Source of the DNA: Spartobacteria bacterium LR76
GTDB lineage: Bacteria; Verrucomicrobiota; Verrucomicrobiia; Chthoniobacterales; Terrimicrobiaceae
Assembly (NCBI GenBank): GCA_003054655.1
Contig: QAYZ01000009.1
Location: 65,751-129,750 of the forward strand
DNA: 64,000 nucleotides
Reading direction: 5' to 3'
Made by a program: the position numbers and the translations under genes. The first letter of the stretch is position 1. The number at the start of each line of letters is the position of its first letter. Below are positions 1-7,953 of this stretch, piece after piece. Under the pieces are notes generated by a model. That model saw only the letters and a program-made list of their open reading frames with translations, was not told the DNA's origin and ran no database searches.

Positions 1-592
1 TTGCCGTTGGCATGGCTGTTGGCGTGGCTGTTGGCGTGGCTGTTGGCGTGGCTGTTGGCGTGGCTGTTGGCGTGGCTGTTGGCGTGGCTGTTGGCGTGGC
101 TGTTGGCGTGGCCGTTGGCGTGGCCGTTGGCGTGGCTGCTGGGGTCGAACTCTCAGCACCAGCATAATGGAACGCAAAATCCCATGGAGCCTTGGTCAAT
201 CCTCCCTTGGCTCCGATGAAGCCAAAAGACACCCGGCCATTCGGCGGAATGTTTTTGTTCCAGTCAAATGACTGGGCATCGAAGGTATACAAGTCCCCCG
301 ACGTCTTCGCGATCCGCGCATTCCAGACATTGGCCGGAGGTTGCTCGATGCGAAAGGAGAGCTGCCAATCGGGCAAAACCTGCGCCGTCCGGTTCTCGAT
401 CGTGACATCAGCCTGATACCCCTCACCCCAGTCGCTATTCAGCCGGAAGGTGACGATCACCTGATCGTGCTCAAAGCGGGCGTCGCGGGCTTCCTTTCTT
501 TCCTGCGCCTGGCCGAATACCGGGAGAAACGCAAAAAAGGCGATTGCGAAAAAAGCAGTTCTTCCCCCACGCAGTCGATCCGACATCTTCAT
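1..592 (-). CDS. Secreted carbohydrate-binding (CBM2-type) protein, 3' end cut by window edge
   Basis: Reading the minus strand from an ATG at 592 (alternative ATG at 586, same frame) gives an open frame that runs off the window. It starts with a short basic stretch and a hydrophobic signal peptide ending near GQAQ. About 110 residues follow with the CBM2 pattern: Trp-Gly-x-Gly-Tyr, a VTIENRT strand, a Trp-containing LSF strand, a Val-Trp-Asn-Ala strand, and a terminal VSFGFIG strand. After this comes a Thr-Pro-Thr-Ala linker encoded by a 12-bp repeat, typical of a spacer between a binding module and a catalytic or second domain, which would lie left of the window. The domain call is by motif recognition; ligand (cellulose, chitin or xylan) is unknown. 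The opposite-strand frame over the repeat is an artefact. Confidence 0.82.
   Translation of the reverse strand, partial: MKMSDRLRGGRTAFFAIAFFAFLPVFGQAQERKEARDARFEHDQVIVTFRLNSDWGEGYQADVTIENRTAQVLPDWQLSFRIEQPPANVWNARIAKTSGDLYTFDAQSFDWNKNIPPNGRVSFGFIGAKGGLTKAPWDFAFHYAGAESSTPAATPTATPTATPTATPTATPTATPTATPTATPTATPTATPTAMPTA
7..138. repeat. 12-bp tandem repeat coding a Thr-Pro-Thr-Ala linker
   Basis: Eleven consecutive 12-bp units of the form TTGGCGTGGCTG (plus strand), with one CAT and two CCG variants, lie in frame with the minus-strand CBM2 gene. They encode repeated Ala-Thr-Pro-Thr. Being a multiple of three, copy-number slippage would change linker length without breaking the frame. Confidence 0.95.
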
Positions 593-731
593 CACTTATC
601 CACGAGATTCCCGAAATCTCACCCCAAACCGCGTATTTTTACAGCCCAGTTTGTTGTTTTCCCTCATCGGCGACCATACATCTGCCCACCTCCTGCTTGC
701 GCGGCGAGGAGGGATAAGGTTCTCTTTCCCG

Positions 732-1943
732 ATGCCCGCAGCTAGCATCTCGACTCTCTGGCAGAATCTCTGGTCCTTCCTGGAGAAGATTCCCGCCAAA
801 CGCGCCCTGGTCGCCGCCCTCGCCATATGGATCGTTTACGGCACGGTCATCTCGACCATCGTCGCCATCCAGCCGACCCGTCGCAGCGCCACCATCGAGT
901 ACCAGCTTGCCACCGACAACTGGTGGGGCGGCGAAAAAAGCCTCTATCGCAAAAAGAACGGCTACCTCTACCTCCCGCAATTCGCCATCCTTTACACCCC
1001 CTACGAACTCCTCCCAGACCGCGTCGGCGAGCCTCTCTGGCGCCTGACCTGCCTGGGATTGCTCGCGGGTTCGCTCTGGGTGGCGGCGGGGCATTTCACG
1101 CCGCGACGTCGCGAACTCATCTTTCTCATCGCCACGCTGCTCGTCCTGCCAGCGTCGTTTTCCAGCGCCCGCAATGGTCAGGTCAACATGCCCCTCGCCG
1201 GGATATTCCTCCTGCTCGCCGTGACCCTGGCCCGGGAGAAATGGTGGACGTCCGCCATCCTGCTCGGCCTGACCCTGATTCTGAAACCGATCGCCATCGC
1301 CCCGATCCTGGTCTGCGGCGTGCTCTTCCCGCGGCTGCGCATCCCGCTAGTGGCCACCCTCTTGGCCATCATCGCCCTGCCTTTCCTGCACTGGAATATC
1401 AGTTATGCAGCGGGACAGTATCCCGCTTTCTTCAATAACCTCACCCAGGCGGGTAAACCAAAGGGAAACTCCTGGTGCGACTTTGCGGGAATGTTCCGAA
1501 CCTTCGGGATGGAGCTTCCGTCCACCCTGCAACTCGGCATCCGGGGCCTGGCCGGACTCGGCACGCTCGTGCTTTCGTGGCTCGCGCTGCGAAGATTTGA
1601 TGCCATGCGGGGAGCCTTCGCTGTGCTCTTCCTCAATGTCACCTACCTGATGCTCTTCAACCCCCGCACCGAAACCAACTCCTACATCATGCTCGCCGCC
1701 TTCGCGGCCGTGATGGGTGCGTACACCGGCGGGTTCCTGAAACGCATCGACTATGCCGCATGGTGGACGGCTGTCGCCATCATCCTTGGCTCGGAAAACT
1801 ACGGAAACCCGATCTTTCCCTGGACCAATCTGTGGCTGAAGGCTCTCGTGGCCTCCGCCATCTTCGTCTGGCTGGCCCGCCAGATCCTCGCGCTACCCAA
1901 GACGACCTCGCTGCCGTATCAGGCAGCGACGGAAGCAGCCTGA
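732..1943 (+). CDS. GT87-type (DUF2029) integral membrane glycosyltransferase
   Basis: A 403-residue polytopic membrane protein with roughly ten hydrophobic segments. The N-terminal helix (about residues 25-45) is followed by a large extracytoplasmic loop with a Tyr-Leu-Tyr-Leu-Pro-Gln-Phe stretch, then Tyr-Thr-Pro-Tyr-Glu-Leu-Leu. This layout is characteristic of the DUF2029/GT87 polyprenyl-phosphate-dependent mannosyl- or arabinosyl-transferase group. The start at 732 is preferred over an in-frame ATG at 651 because it leaves a normal short N-terminus and a purine-rich GAGGAGGG element at 706-713, though that spacing is long. The 3' end overlaps the convergent GT9 gene by 25 bp. Substrate cannot be told from sequence; the GT9 neighbour suggests surface glycan assembly. 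Confidence 0.75.
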   Translation: MPAASISTLWQNLWSFLEKIPAKRALVAALAIWIVYGTVISTIVAIQPTRRSATIEYQLATDNWWGGEKSLYRKKNGYLYLPQFAILYTPYELLPDRVGEPLWRLTCLGLLAGSLWVAAGHFTPRRRELIFLIATLLVLPASFSSARNGQVNMPLAGIFLLLAVTLAREKWWTSAILLGLTLILKPIAIAPILVCGVLFPRLRIPLVATLLAIIALPFLHWNISYAAGQYPAFFNNLTQAGKPKGNSWCDFAGMFRTFGMELPSTLQLGIRGLAGLGTLVLSWLALRRFDAMRGAFAVLFLNVTYLMLFNPRTETNSYIMLAAFAAVMGAYTGGFLKRIDYAAWWTAVAIILGSENYGNPIFPWTNLWLKALVASAIFVWLARQILALPKTTSLPYQAATEAA

Positions 1944-3172
1944 CGCCGCTCGAGGGCGACGGTGACGGCCTGAAAGACCTGATCCACCGAGATGCGCCGC
2001 ATGCAGACATTGTCGCGGCAGTTTGTCTGGCGGTTGTTCAGCGCGCTCACGCACGGGCTGCATGCCAGCCCGGCGGTGATCGACTGGGTATTCGGCGAAA
2101 GGGTGCCGAAGAGCTTTGGCGTCTCGGGACCGAAGAGCACCACGGTTTCCACCGAGGTAAGGGCGGCAAAATGCGCCGGGCCGCTGTCATTGGTCACCAG
2201 CACATCGGATTCGTTATAAAGAGCGAGAAGTTCGCGCAACGTCGTGCGACCGGCAAAACAAACCACGCGGGGATGATCGAGCTGGGCCACGATATCCGCG
2301 ACTTTCCTGGCCTCGGCAGGACCGCCGGTGAAGCCGACGTAGTAGTGCTCGGACAAGGCGAGCACGCGCCGGGCCAGCTCGAGGTAGTTTTCATTGGGCC
2401 AGCGGCGCAGCGGCAGAAGGTCGCTGGCATTGGCATTGAGCAGCACGAGGGCCTTGCGGCCCGGACTCGTCGTCTCGGCAACGAGAGAGCGGACGGCAGC
2501 CACCTCCTCTGGAGTCGGCTGGAAATGGGGCAACGGAAGAAGCTCCTCATCGGCATGCCAGTCAAAGCGCGGCATCAAATCGGGTTCGCGGTCATCAACC
2601 GCCGCCACGAGCGAGCGAAACGTCACGCTGCTGTGCAGGTGCGGGTTATACCGCAGGCGACGGGTAAAGAGATCACCCCGGAACGGCCCCTCCCCCGCAT
2701 GCCAGGCGTGAAAACCTACGCGGATCGGGATGCCGGTGAGGTAACACAGCACCGCCGTGGAACGGGCAAAAAACTCCATGTCCACACACGCTGCGAGTTT
2801 CATCCGGCGGATACGCCCCACGACCTCAAGGGCGCTCGTGATCATGGTAAAGGCGTTCTTCGTATTGACCGTAAGGACGTTCTCCGACGGGATCACGTCC
2901 AGGGCATCGAGAATGAAGCGATTTTCCTGAAAAACGAAAAAGTAGACATTCTCGCGTCCATGGCGCTGTACCGCATCGCGGATCGCCGCACTGGCCAGCA
3001 CGGTGGAGCCCTGCTCGGCAAGCTTCATGAAGAGCAGCCCCTTATGCTCGGGGGTCACAATCTCCCTGCCGCCAAACAACTTACGAAAAACGGTCAGAAC
3101 CGCGCAGGCGGTCCCGCCACACCACCGATCAATGAAACCGAGGACTTTGGGATTGGTGGCGAGTTGGCTCAT
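1919..3172 (-). CDS. Glycosyltransferase family 9 (heptosyltransferase-like)
   Basis: This 417-residue soluble protein has the two-Rossmann GT-B layout of the ADP-heptose:LPS heptosyltransferase family. Visible features are an N-terminal segment with LLFMKLAEQGSTVLA, a mid-protein VVLFGP-like strand, and the family's C-terminal signature region: LVTNDSGPAHFAAL around residue 325, which binds the nucleotide sugar. A KALVLLNANASDLLPLRRWP stretch near residue 240 matches the start of the second domain. It probably adds heptose or another sugar to a lipid-linked surface glycan on the cytoplasmic face. It converges on and overlaps the GT87 gene by 25 bp. A Cys-rich run near the C-terminus (CSPCVSALNNRQTNC) is unusual and could bind a metal. 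Confidence 0.85.
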   Translation of the reverse strand: MSQLATNPKVLGFIDRWCGGTACAVLTVFRKLFGGREIVTPEHKGLLFMKLAEQGSTVLASAAIRDAVQRHGRENVYFFVFQENRFILDALDVIPSENVLTVNTKNAFTMITSALEVVGRIRRMKLAACVDMEFFARSTAVLCYLTGIPIRVGFHAWHAGEGPFRGDLFTRRLRYNPHLHSSVTFRSLVAAVDDREPDLMPRFDWHADEELLPLPHFQPTPEEVAAVRSLVAETTSPGRKALVLLNANASDLLPLRRWPNENYLELARRVLALSEHYYVGFTGGPAEARKVADIVAQLDHPRVVCFAGRTTLRELLALYNESDVLVTNDSGPAHFAALTSVETVVLFGPETPKLFGTLSPNTQSITAGLACSPCVSALNNRQTNCRDNVCMRRISVDQVFQAVTVALERRQAASVAA

Positions 3173-3297
3173 CTACGAATACAAACCGCCAATTAAGCGC
3201 GCCGGTCAGGGCGGAGGCAAGGCGATTTCGCGACTCCCCGGCGGCATAGCGGTACAAACATTCGCCGCCGCCTGGCCGGGGATCCGCCGAGCCGCTC

Positions 3298-3897
3298 CTA
3301 CACGAGCTTATCGCGTAGACCGCCAAAAGCGTGAGTAAGCTTCTTCATGCCCAGCTCGATACGGGTCTTTACGGTACCGAGAGGGGTATCGGTAAGCGCC
3401 GAGATCTCTCGCTGGCTTCGGTTCTCAAAATAGGCGAGTCGGATGACCTGTTGTTGCTTGGGCGGCAGCGTCGCGATCTGCTGGTGCAGCAGTTCCCGAA
3501 TGTCATCGCGGAAGGCGTCGCGCTCCACCACATGCGTCTCGTCGAAGGCCTTGTCCGGATGATTGCACGAGATCTCGTAGCGATCCGTGGCCCGACGGTA
3601 GGCGCTATGCTGGCGGAGGCGGTCGATCGCCCGACGCCGAGCCAGAGTGCAGAGCCAGCTCACGAGCTTGCCCTTGCGGGCAGAATAACTGTCTGCTCGG
3701 TCCCAGACCTGAAGAAAAACCTCCTGGAGGACATCCTCGGCCTCGGCTTCGTCATGGAGCACCTGCATGATGATCGATCTCAAAACCGTGCGATATCTCC
3801 GGTGCAACCGCTCAAGCGCCTGCGGGATTCTCTGCATCAATCCCTCCATCAACTCCTGGTCTTCTCCCGCCGTAATCTGTTCCATTGTGATTTCCAT
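3298..3897 (-). CDS. ECF-type RNA polymerase sigma factor
   Basis: A protein of about 199 residues with the two conserved sigma-70 regions of ECF factors. Region 2 contains the acidic DEAEAEDVLQEVFLQVWDR helix and an aromatic SWLCTLARRRAIDRLR segment for promoter melting. Region 4 carries LPPKQQQVIRLAYFENRSQREIS, then a TPLGTVKTRIELGMKKL recognition helix. An upstream in-frame ATG at 3957 would add 20 residues unlike the family, so 3897 (or 3885) is more likely. No anti-sigma gene is adjacent: the left neighbour is GT9 and the right one is the divergent treZ. The regulon is therefore unknown. It is distinct from the second ECF factor at 7950-8516. Confidence 0.85.
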   Translation of the reverse strand: MEITMEQITAGEDQELMEGLMQRIPQALERLHRRYRTVLRSIIMQVLHDEAEAEDVLQEVFLQVWDRADSYSARKGKLVSWLCTLARRRAIDRLRQHSAYRRATDRYEISCNHPDKAFDETHVVERDAFRDDIRELLHQQIATLPPKQQQVIRLAYFENRSQREISALTDTPLGTVKTRIELGMKKLTHAFGGLRDKLV

Positions 3898-4069
3898 AGG
3901 TTGTCTTGGGTTCGAGAGCAGACTAGCGTCGCTGACGCGTTCCTCCAATCGGTGCACCCTACGATTGGCGCATCAGCAAATCGCCTACCCCGTCAGGAAA
4001 CCCTGAGGAGCGTTTAGGGGTATTCCCTCGCTCGCAAGAATCGCTCAGGTACGATACTTAGCTGTGGAA

Positions 4070-5878
4070 ATGGAACACATGATCGGGGCGACCTGGACGG
4101 GCAACGCTGTATTTTACAGGGTGTGGGCACCAAAATTCAGCTCGGTTGCAGTGGAGGTTCATCGCGATGGGAAGACACGAACAATAGCTCTCTCCCAAGC
4201 CGAAGGGGGATACTTCATCGGGGAGGACCCCGAGGGTCGGCCCGGCGACACCTATGGATATCGACTGAATCATTCCGACAGAATATTCCCCGATCCCGCT
4301 TCGCGTGCGCTCAGCGGAGGAGTACATGGACTCTCTCTGGTTGTCGATCCAGCCGCCTTCAACTGGGCGGACCAGGGATGGAAGTCCCCCGCCTTGCGGG
4401 ATCTCGTCATTTACGAAGTGCATGTCGGCACATTCACTCCTGCCGGTACGTTTCAAGCCGCAAAAGAGCGTCTGCCTTACCTCCGGTCACTCGGCATCAC
4501 GGCGATCGAACTCATGCCGCTCGCGGATTTTCCCGGCACGCGCAACTGGGGTTACGACGGCGTGCAGATCTACGCTCCGGCCTCCTGCTACGGCACGCCC
4601 GATGATCTGCGGTCTCTCGTCGACGCCGCGCATGGCGAGGGCATCGCGGTGATCCTCGATGTCGTCTACAATCACCTCGGCCCGGATGGAAATTACCTCA
4701 CCGCATTCAGCCCCTACTACTTTCACTCCCGGCATCACACCCCGTGGGGGAATGGTTTCAACTTCGATGCGGAGCACTGCGCCCCGGTGCGTGGGTATTT
4801 CAGATCAAATCCCGGCTACTGGATGGACGAGTTTCACATCGACGGATTTCGTTTCGATGCCGCCCACGAGATCCAGGATGACACCACGCCCCACATCCTC
4901 GCCGAGATGACCGACGAGATCCACAAGCGCGGAGGTTTTGCCATCGCAGAGGATGACCGCAATGAAGCCCGGATGCTCGCTCCGACGGCGCAGGGCGGCA
5001 TGGGGTTTGATGGCGTGTGGGCCGATGACTTTCACCACAGCATCAGGGTGACCCTCACTGGAGAAACTCACTCCTATCTCGGGAACTTCGCGGGCGGAGC
5101 CAGAGAGGTCGGCGAGGTTCTCAGCGAGGGATGGCTGTACCACGGCCAGAAGACACCCGTGACGGGCAAACCCCGCGGCACCCCGGGCGGGCATCTGCCG
5201 CCGCATCAGTTCATTCACTGTCTTTCCAATCACGATCAGGTGGGCAACCGCGCCTTCGGAGACCGGATCAGTCAAACGGCCTCACTATCCGGTTATCGTG
5301 CCGTCTCAATGTTGCTATGCCTCTCTCCCTACACCCCGATGCTATTCATGGGGCAGGAGTGGGCGGCCACATCGCCCTTTCTTTTCTTTACGGATCATAA
5401 TGATCAGTTGGGCAAACTCGTCATCGAGGGGCGGCGCAGGGAGTTTGCCGCCTTTCCGGAATTTGCCGACCCCGCGACGCGCCTGCGTATCCCGAGTCCC
5501 CAGGCGCAAGAGACATTCCAACACTCCAAACTGCGATGGGACGAGATCGAAAGAGAGCCTCACGCGCTCATTCTGTCACTCTACCGCGAGTGCCTTCATC
5601 TGCGGCGCGAGGAAGCCACCTTCCGCCCGGAAGCGCGAGAAGGCTATCGCACGGAATGCGACGCGGATACGCTGCGGATACGATGGAGAGGTCCCGCTGC
5701 CGAGTGGCTGCTGATTACCCATCTGGGAGGAGCGTGTGAGATCTCCCTAGGGCGGACCTGGCGCTGCGTGCTGGGGAGCGAGGAAATCCGCTTCGGCGGT
5801 CATCGCACCGCCCTCACCTCGCTAGACTCACTTGTGTTTGACGGCCCGGAGTCCATTCTCCTTCACAACGAGGGGTAA
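4070..5878 (+). CDS. treZ: Malto-oligosyltrehalose trehalohydrolase
   Basis: A 602-residue GH13 enzyme that releases trehalose from maltooligosyl-trehalose. It has an N-terminal beta-sandwich (about 8-100), then a TIM barrel with the conserved DVVYNHLGPDGN loop, the nucleophile region DGFRFDAAHE (Asp about 263) and the general acid in AIAEDDRNE (Glu about 294). The FIHCLSNHDQVGNRAFGDR segment carries the third conserved Asp. These match TreZ better than a branching enzyme. The start is ambiguous between GTG 4064, ATG 4070 and ATG 4079; none has a clear Shine-Dalgarno. TreY, the usual partner that makes the substrate, is not in this window. The gene is divergent from the ECF sigma gene across a short promoter region. 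Confidence 0.92.
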   Translation: MEHMIGATWTGNAVFYRVWAPKFSSVAVEVHRDGKTRTIALSQAEGGYFIGEDPEGRPGDTYGYRLNHSDRIFPDPASRALSGGVHGLSLVVDPAAFNWADQGWKSPALRDLVIYEVHVGTFTPAGTFQAAKERLPYLRSLGITAIELMPLADFPGTRNWGYDGVQIYAPASCYGTPDDLRSLVDAAHGEGIAVILDVVYNHLGPDGNYLTAFSPYYFHSRHHTPWGNGFNFDAEHCAPVRGYFRSNPGYWMDEFHIDGFRFDAAHEIQDDTTPHILAEMTDEIHKRGGFAIAEDDRNEARMLAPTAQGGMGFDGVWADDFHHSIRVTLTGETHSYLGNFAGGAREVGEVLSEGWLYHGQKTPVTGKPRGTPGGHLPPHQFIHCLSNHDQVGNRAFGDRISQTASLSGYRAVSMLLCLSPYTPMLFMGQEWAATSPFLFFTDHNDQLGKLVIEGRRREFAAFPEFADPATRLRIPSPQAQETFQHSKLRWDEIEREPHALILSLYRECLHLRREEATFRPEAREGYRTECDADTLRIRWRGPAAEWLLITHLGGACEISLGRTWRCVLGSEEIRFGGHRTALTSLDSLVFDGPESILLHNEG

Positions 5879-5928
5879 ACACACGCAGCGACTCGCCGGG
5901 ATACGAATCTCCGGTTGGAAAGTCGCTT

Positions 5929-6147
5929 ATGAAAACTCTCGGCATCATCCTACTAGTCGTCGGCATTGCCACCCTGGCACTGCCCTACATCACCTTCACC
6001 AAAAAGGAAAAGGTCCTCGATGTCGGCCCCATCGAAGCCGTGAAAGAACAGAAGGAGAGCATCCCGGTCTCACCGATTATCGGCCTGGTGGTCCTGGCTT
6101 CAGGCGCGGGAATCGTCATCGCCTCCGTCGTGAGAGGCAAGAAATAG
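5929..6147 (+). CDS. Small two-helix membrane protein (DUF3185-like)
   Basis: A 72-residue protein with a hydrophobic helix at about 4-22, a polar hairpin containing a VLDVGPIEAVKEQKES stretch, a second helix at about 48-66, and a basic C-terminus. The overall pattern resembles small DUF3185-type membrane proteins found in environmental bacteria, whose function is not established. It starts 50 bp downstream of treZ and is followed by a strong hairpin terminator, so it could be co-transcribed with treZ. Family assignment is from memory of the pattern and is moderately secure; that it is a real gene is well supported by start, topology and terminator. Confidence 0.7.
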   Translation: MKTLGIILLVVGIATLALPYITFTKKEKVLDVGPIEAVKEQKESIPVSPIIGLVVLASGAGIVIASVVRGKK

Positions 6148-6163
6148 CATTCCTGAATAAAAC

Positions 6164-6200
6164 AAACGCCCCCTCCGGCAACACATCGGAGGGGGCGTTT
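6164..6200. terminator. Bidirectional intrinsic terminator
   Basis: A perfect 14-bp stem (AAACGCCCCCTCCG with its complement) and a 9-base loop ends in GTTT and GCTTTT on the plus side and is flanked by A-rich sequence on the other. It lies between two convergent small genes and would stop both. Confidence 0.9.
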
Positions 6201-6214
6201 GCTTTTCCAGCGAT

Positions 6215-6373
6215 TTACTTTCCTCCAAAAACCTTCCCAAACACCCAGATCACAAAAAGCACGATCGCGGCAATCCACAGGAGGTGGAAGGCCAGCCCGG
6301 TGAGGGCGAATGCAACCCGCAGAATGAACCAGGCAATCAAGAGGAATATTGCGACGCCGATGATTCCGTTCAT
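6215..6373 (-). CDS. 52-residue hydrophobic membrane protein (lmo0937/DUF5670-like)
   Basis: A short minus-strand gene of 52 codons. It begins MNGIIGVAIFLLIAWFILR, has a second hydrophobic stretch centred on a LWIAAIVLFVIWVFG run, and ends in a lysine. A good Shine-Dalgarno (GGGAGGTG) sits eight bases before the ATG, and its stop codon lies 15 bp beyond the bidirectional terminator. Its size and hydrophobicity resemble the lmo0937-type small membrane proteins often found beside stress genes. No function can be assigned. The strong ribosome site is notable because most genes in this window lack one. Confidence 0.72.
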   Translation of the reverse strand: MNGIIGVAIFLLIAWFILRVAFALTGLAFHLLWIAAIVLFVIWVFGKVFGGK

Positions 6374-6527
6374 GACGAGACACCTCCCGCTCCGATGAAT
6401 GCGTTTTGTTTCTTCATGCCCGGGAATCGACGCTCAAGCCGCTTTCGGATGCCGTAAGATTTCCACACATTTCGGACACAGCCAGCAGCCGATCTAAAAA
6501 CGAACCTAGCGTAAATACTATTTAGTT

Positions 6528-6701
6528 ATGAAACTCTCACTCATTCGCAAAACAACTCTGGCTCTGGTCTTGACCCTGAGCGGAACCCTCCTCTCCGGCT
6601 GCATCAACGTCGAGCGCCACACGGAACCTGATACCACGACGACCGTGACCCGCACCTCCGTGCCGTCCTCGACCACGGTGGAACGCACCACGACATACTA
6701 A
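6528..6701 (+). CDS. 57-residue Thr-rich lipoprotein
   Basis: A short gene starting MKLSLIRKTTLALVL with a classical lipobox LLSGC; the Cys at residue 25 would be lipidated after signal peptidase II cleavage. The mature part is only 33 residues and mostly Thr, Ser, Val and Arg, so it resembles a small outer-membrane anchor or entericidin-type peptide rather than an enzyme. It is followed at once by a strong intrinsic terminator, which supports a monocistronic unit. A TAAATACTATTT element just upstream could be a -10 region. It is the leftmost of the small exported proteins flanking the CnrYXH-like operon. Confidence 0.75.
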   Translation: MKLSLIRKTTLALVLTLSGTLLSGCINVERHTEPDTTTTVTRTSVPSSTTVERTTTY

Positions 6702-6722
6702 AGCCCCCCCCACACACAAGCC

Positions 6723-6770
6723 ACTCCATCTCTTTGGCTCCGCATGGAGCACGAGAGGTGGAGTTTTTTT
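6723..6770 (+). terminator. Intrinsic terminator after the small lipoprotein gene
   Basis: An outer stem (ACTCCATCTCT with AGAGGTGGAGT, one G-U pair) encloses an inner GCTCC-GCAT-GGAGC hairpin and is followed directly by seven T residues. Confidence 0.88.
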
Positions 6771-6803
6771 GCCCCTGTGAAACGGAGCCGCAAAAATTTC
6801 CAT

Positions 6804-6840
6804 GAGGGTTTTTCCCGGAAGCGGGATTGGACTCGTTATA
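6804..6840 (+). promoter_or_regulatory. Copy 1 of a shared upstream motif (candidate ECF promoter)
   Basis: Begins GAGGGTTTTTCC, carries CGGGATT at positions 19-25 and ACTC at 28-31, then GTTATA. The same arrangement, without gaps, occurs at 8524 and 8981 ahead of two other small exported-protein genes. Here the next start codon is 84 bp from the motif start, leaving a short leader with a GGTC-AAAAA-GACC hairpin. Confidence 0.6.
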
Positions 6841-6887
6841 CGGGACGGAAAACACCTCCCGGTCAAAAAGACCAAACCCTGAATCCC

Positions 6888-7187
6888 ATGAAAACCTCTA
6901 GAAACCTCCTCACAATCGCCTTCTCCCTTATCGCCGCCACCGGATTTGCCGTGGCAGGCCCCAGCAACCCTGCCAGTTCCTTCTCTGGAGTCCCGAACGT
7001 CTCGCAAGGACGCGGATGCCCGATGGTCACGCCAGTGGCCCATTCTCTGGCGACGACGAACCCCAAGGGAGCAGCCGCAGCCACCCAGACGATCTCCTAC
7101 CAACACGAGGGCTGCACCCGTAACGCTGAAAATAAGCTGACGTGCAAACCCGGCCAGACCTCCTGCCAGGCCATGCGCCAGAGCTAA
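6888..7187 (+). CDS. Small exported Cys-containing protein, function unknown
   Basis: A 99-residue protein starting MKTSRNLLTIAFSLIAATG, with a clear Sec signal peptide probably cleaved after AVAG. The mature part of about 75 residues has four Cys in short polar contexts (GCP, GCT, TCK, SCQ), a spacing compatible with two disulfides or metal ligands. The ATG at 6888 is chosen over an upstream in-frame start at 6744 because the signal peptide begins exactly there and the upstream start lies in a terminator. It is not recognised as a known family. It sits between shared-motif copy 1 and the CnrYXH-like operon, so a periplasmic metal or redox role is an inference from context. Confidence 0.72.
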   Translation: MKTSRNLLTIAFSLIAATGFAVAGPSNPASSFSGVPNVSQGRGCPMVTPVAHSLATTNPKGAAAATQTISYQHEGCTRNAENKLTCKPGQTSCQAMRQS

Positions 7188-7196
7188 GGTTATCGG

Positions 7197-7227
7197 TCCG
7201 GAGGCGAATGGTGCATTCGCCTCCGGA
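7197..7227. terminator. Stem-loop between small exported protein and CnrYXH-like operon
   Basis: A perfect 14-bp stem (TCCGGAGGCGAATG and its complement) closes a 3-base GTG loop. No T-run follows, so termination may be weak. It ends 19 bp before the next start codon, so it could also act as a leader structure on the operon mRNA. Confidence 0.65.
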
Positions 7228-7246
7228 TCATGCTAATGATCTCACC

Positions 7247-7519
7247 ATGCAAGACGACCTTGGAAACCTGCTGAAATCCTGGCAGCCCGACCTCCCGGAA
7301 GCTTCGGATTTTCGCCGGACGGTATGGTTACGTATCGAGCAAACGCCCTCGGCACGAAGAATGTTGCCCATTCTTGAGTGGTTCATCCGCCCTCGTGTGG
7401 CGTTGGCCATCGTTGCGGTCGCCCTCGTCCTTGGTGGATTCGCCGGTGCCGCCACAGCGGAGCGCACCGACAGCGCCACGTATCTTCGCTCCGTCAATCC
7501 CTACGCCCGCCTCCGGTGA
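7247..7519 (+). CDS. Single-TM small protein, candidate anti-sigma factor (CnrY-like)
   Basis: A 90-residue protein with a cytoplasmic N-terminal stretch of about 50 residues containing LLKSWQPDLPEASDFRRTVWLRIEQ, one hydrophobic helix at about 52-72, and a tail of about 18 residues. This is the size and topology of CnrY (about 95 residues), which holds the sigma factor CnrH at the membrane by a short N-terminal helix. Its stop codon overlaps the GTG of the next gene (GTGA), and the third gene is an ECF sigma factor, giving the gene order cnrY-cnrX-cnrH. The role is inferred from topology and context, since such short anti-sigma factors have little sequence conservation. Confidence 0.68.
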   Translation: MQDDLGNLLKSWQPDLPEASDFRRTVWLRIEQTPSARRMLPILEWFIRPRVALAIVAVALVLGGFAGAATAERTDSATYLRSVNPYARLR

Positions 7520-7953
7520 AAAGAGCAATCGTCGTTTTCGCCCTCGTTCTCGTCGCCGCATTTGTGGCATTGGCAGTCTCCCGCCACGTATTCGCCAGCC
7601 ATTCGTCGATGGACTGGCTCCGCGACGAGTTTCACCTTACCGACGCCCAGATGGACAAGGCGGCGGCTCTGCACGCCGAGTATGAGGCTAGCTGCGAGAC
7701 CATGTGCCGTCGCATCGCGGAGACAGACGCCCGGCTTGCCTTGGCGATCCGATCAACCACCTCAATCACACCGGAAATCGCCGCCGCGATCGCCGAGACC
7801 GACCGCGTCCGCACCGAGTGCCGGATCGCAATGTTAAGCCATTTCTACCAAACCGCAGCCCTGATGCCTGAGAGCGAACGCCAGCGGTATCTGGAAAAGG
7901 TATTACCGACCGTCCTGCACCCCGGGGAAATGCACGACGATCATATGCGATGA
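7516..7953 (+). CDS. Periplasmic heavy-metal sensor/resistance protein (CnrX/CpxP-like)
   Basis: A 145-residue protein starting at a GTG that overlaps the previous stop. An N-terminal hydrophobic anchor (about 2-22) is followed by a mostly helical periplasmic domain of the heavy-metal-resistance type (CnrX, NccX, Spy and CpxP fold). A His-x4-Trp-Leu-x2-Glu-Phe-His-Leu-Thr stretch opens the domain, and the C-terminus carries a His-x3-Met-His-x2-His-Met cluster suited to metal binding. Two Cys occur near residues 62 and 66. In Cupriavidus, CnrX binds Ni/Co and releases the sigma factor from CnrY. The stop overlaps the sigma gene start by four bases (ATGA), indicating translational coupling. Metal specificity is not known. 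Confidence 0.78.
   Translation: MKRAIVVFALVLVAAFVALAVSRHVFASHSSMDWLRDEFHLTDAQMDKAAALHAEYEASCETMCRRIAETDARLALAIRSTTSITPEIAAAIAETDRVRTECRIAMLSHFYQTAALMPESERQRYLEKVLPTVLHPGEMHDDHMR

Noticed and set aside
7-138. Possible CRISPR-like array from the regular repeat
   Set aside because: Units are contiguous 12-mers with no spacers and lie in a coding frame.
1-219. Plus-strand frame of Leu-Ala-Trp repeats
   Set aside because: It is the reverse reading of the 12-bp repeat coding the Thr-Pro linker on the minus strand; it has no fold or family.
1760-3196. 478-codon plus-strand frame opposite the GT9 gene
   Set aside because: Composition artefact of GC-rich codon use; the minus-strand frame is a clear GT9 protein.
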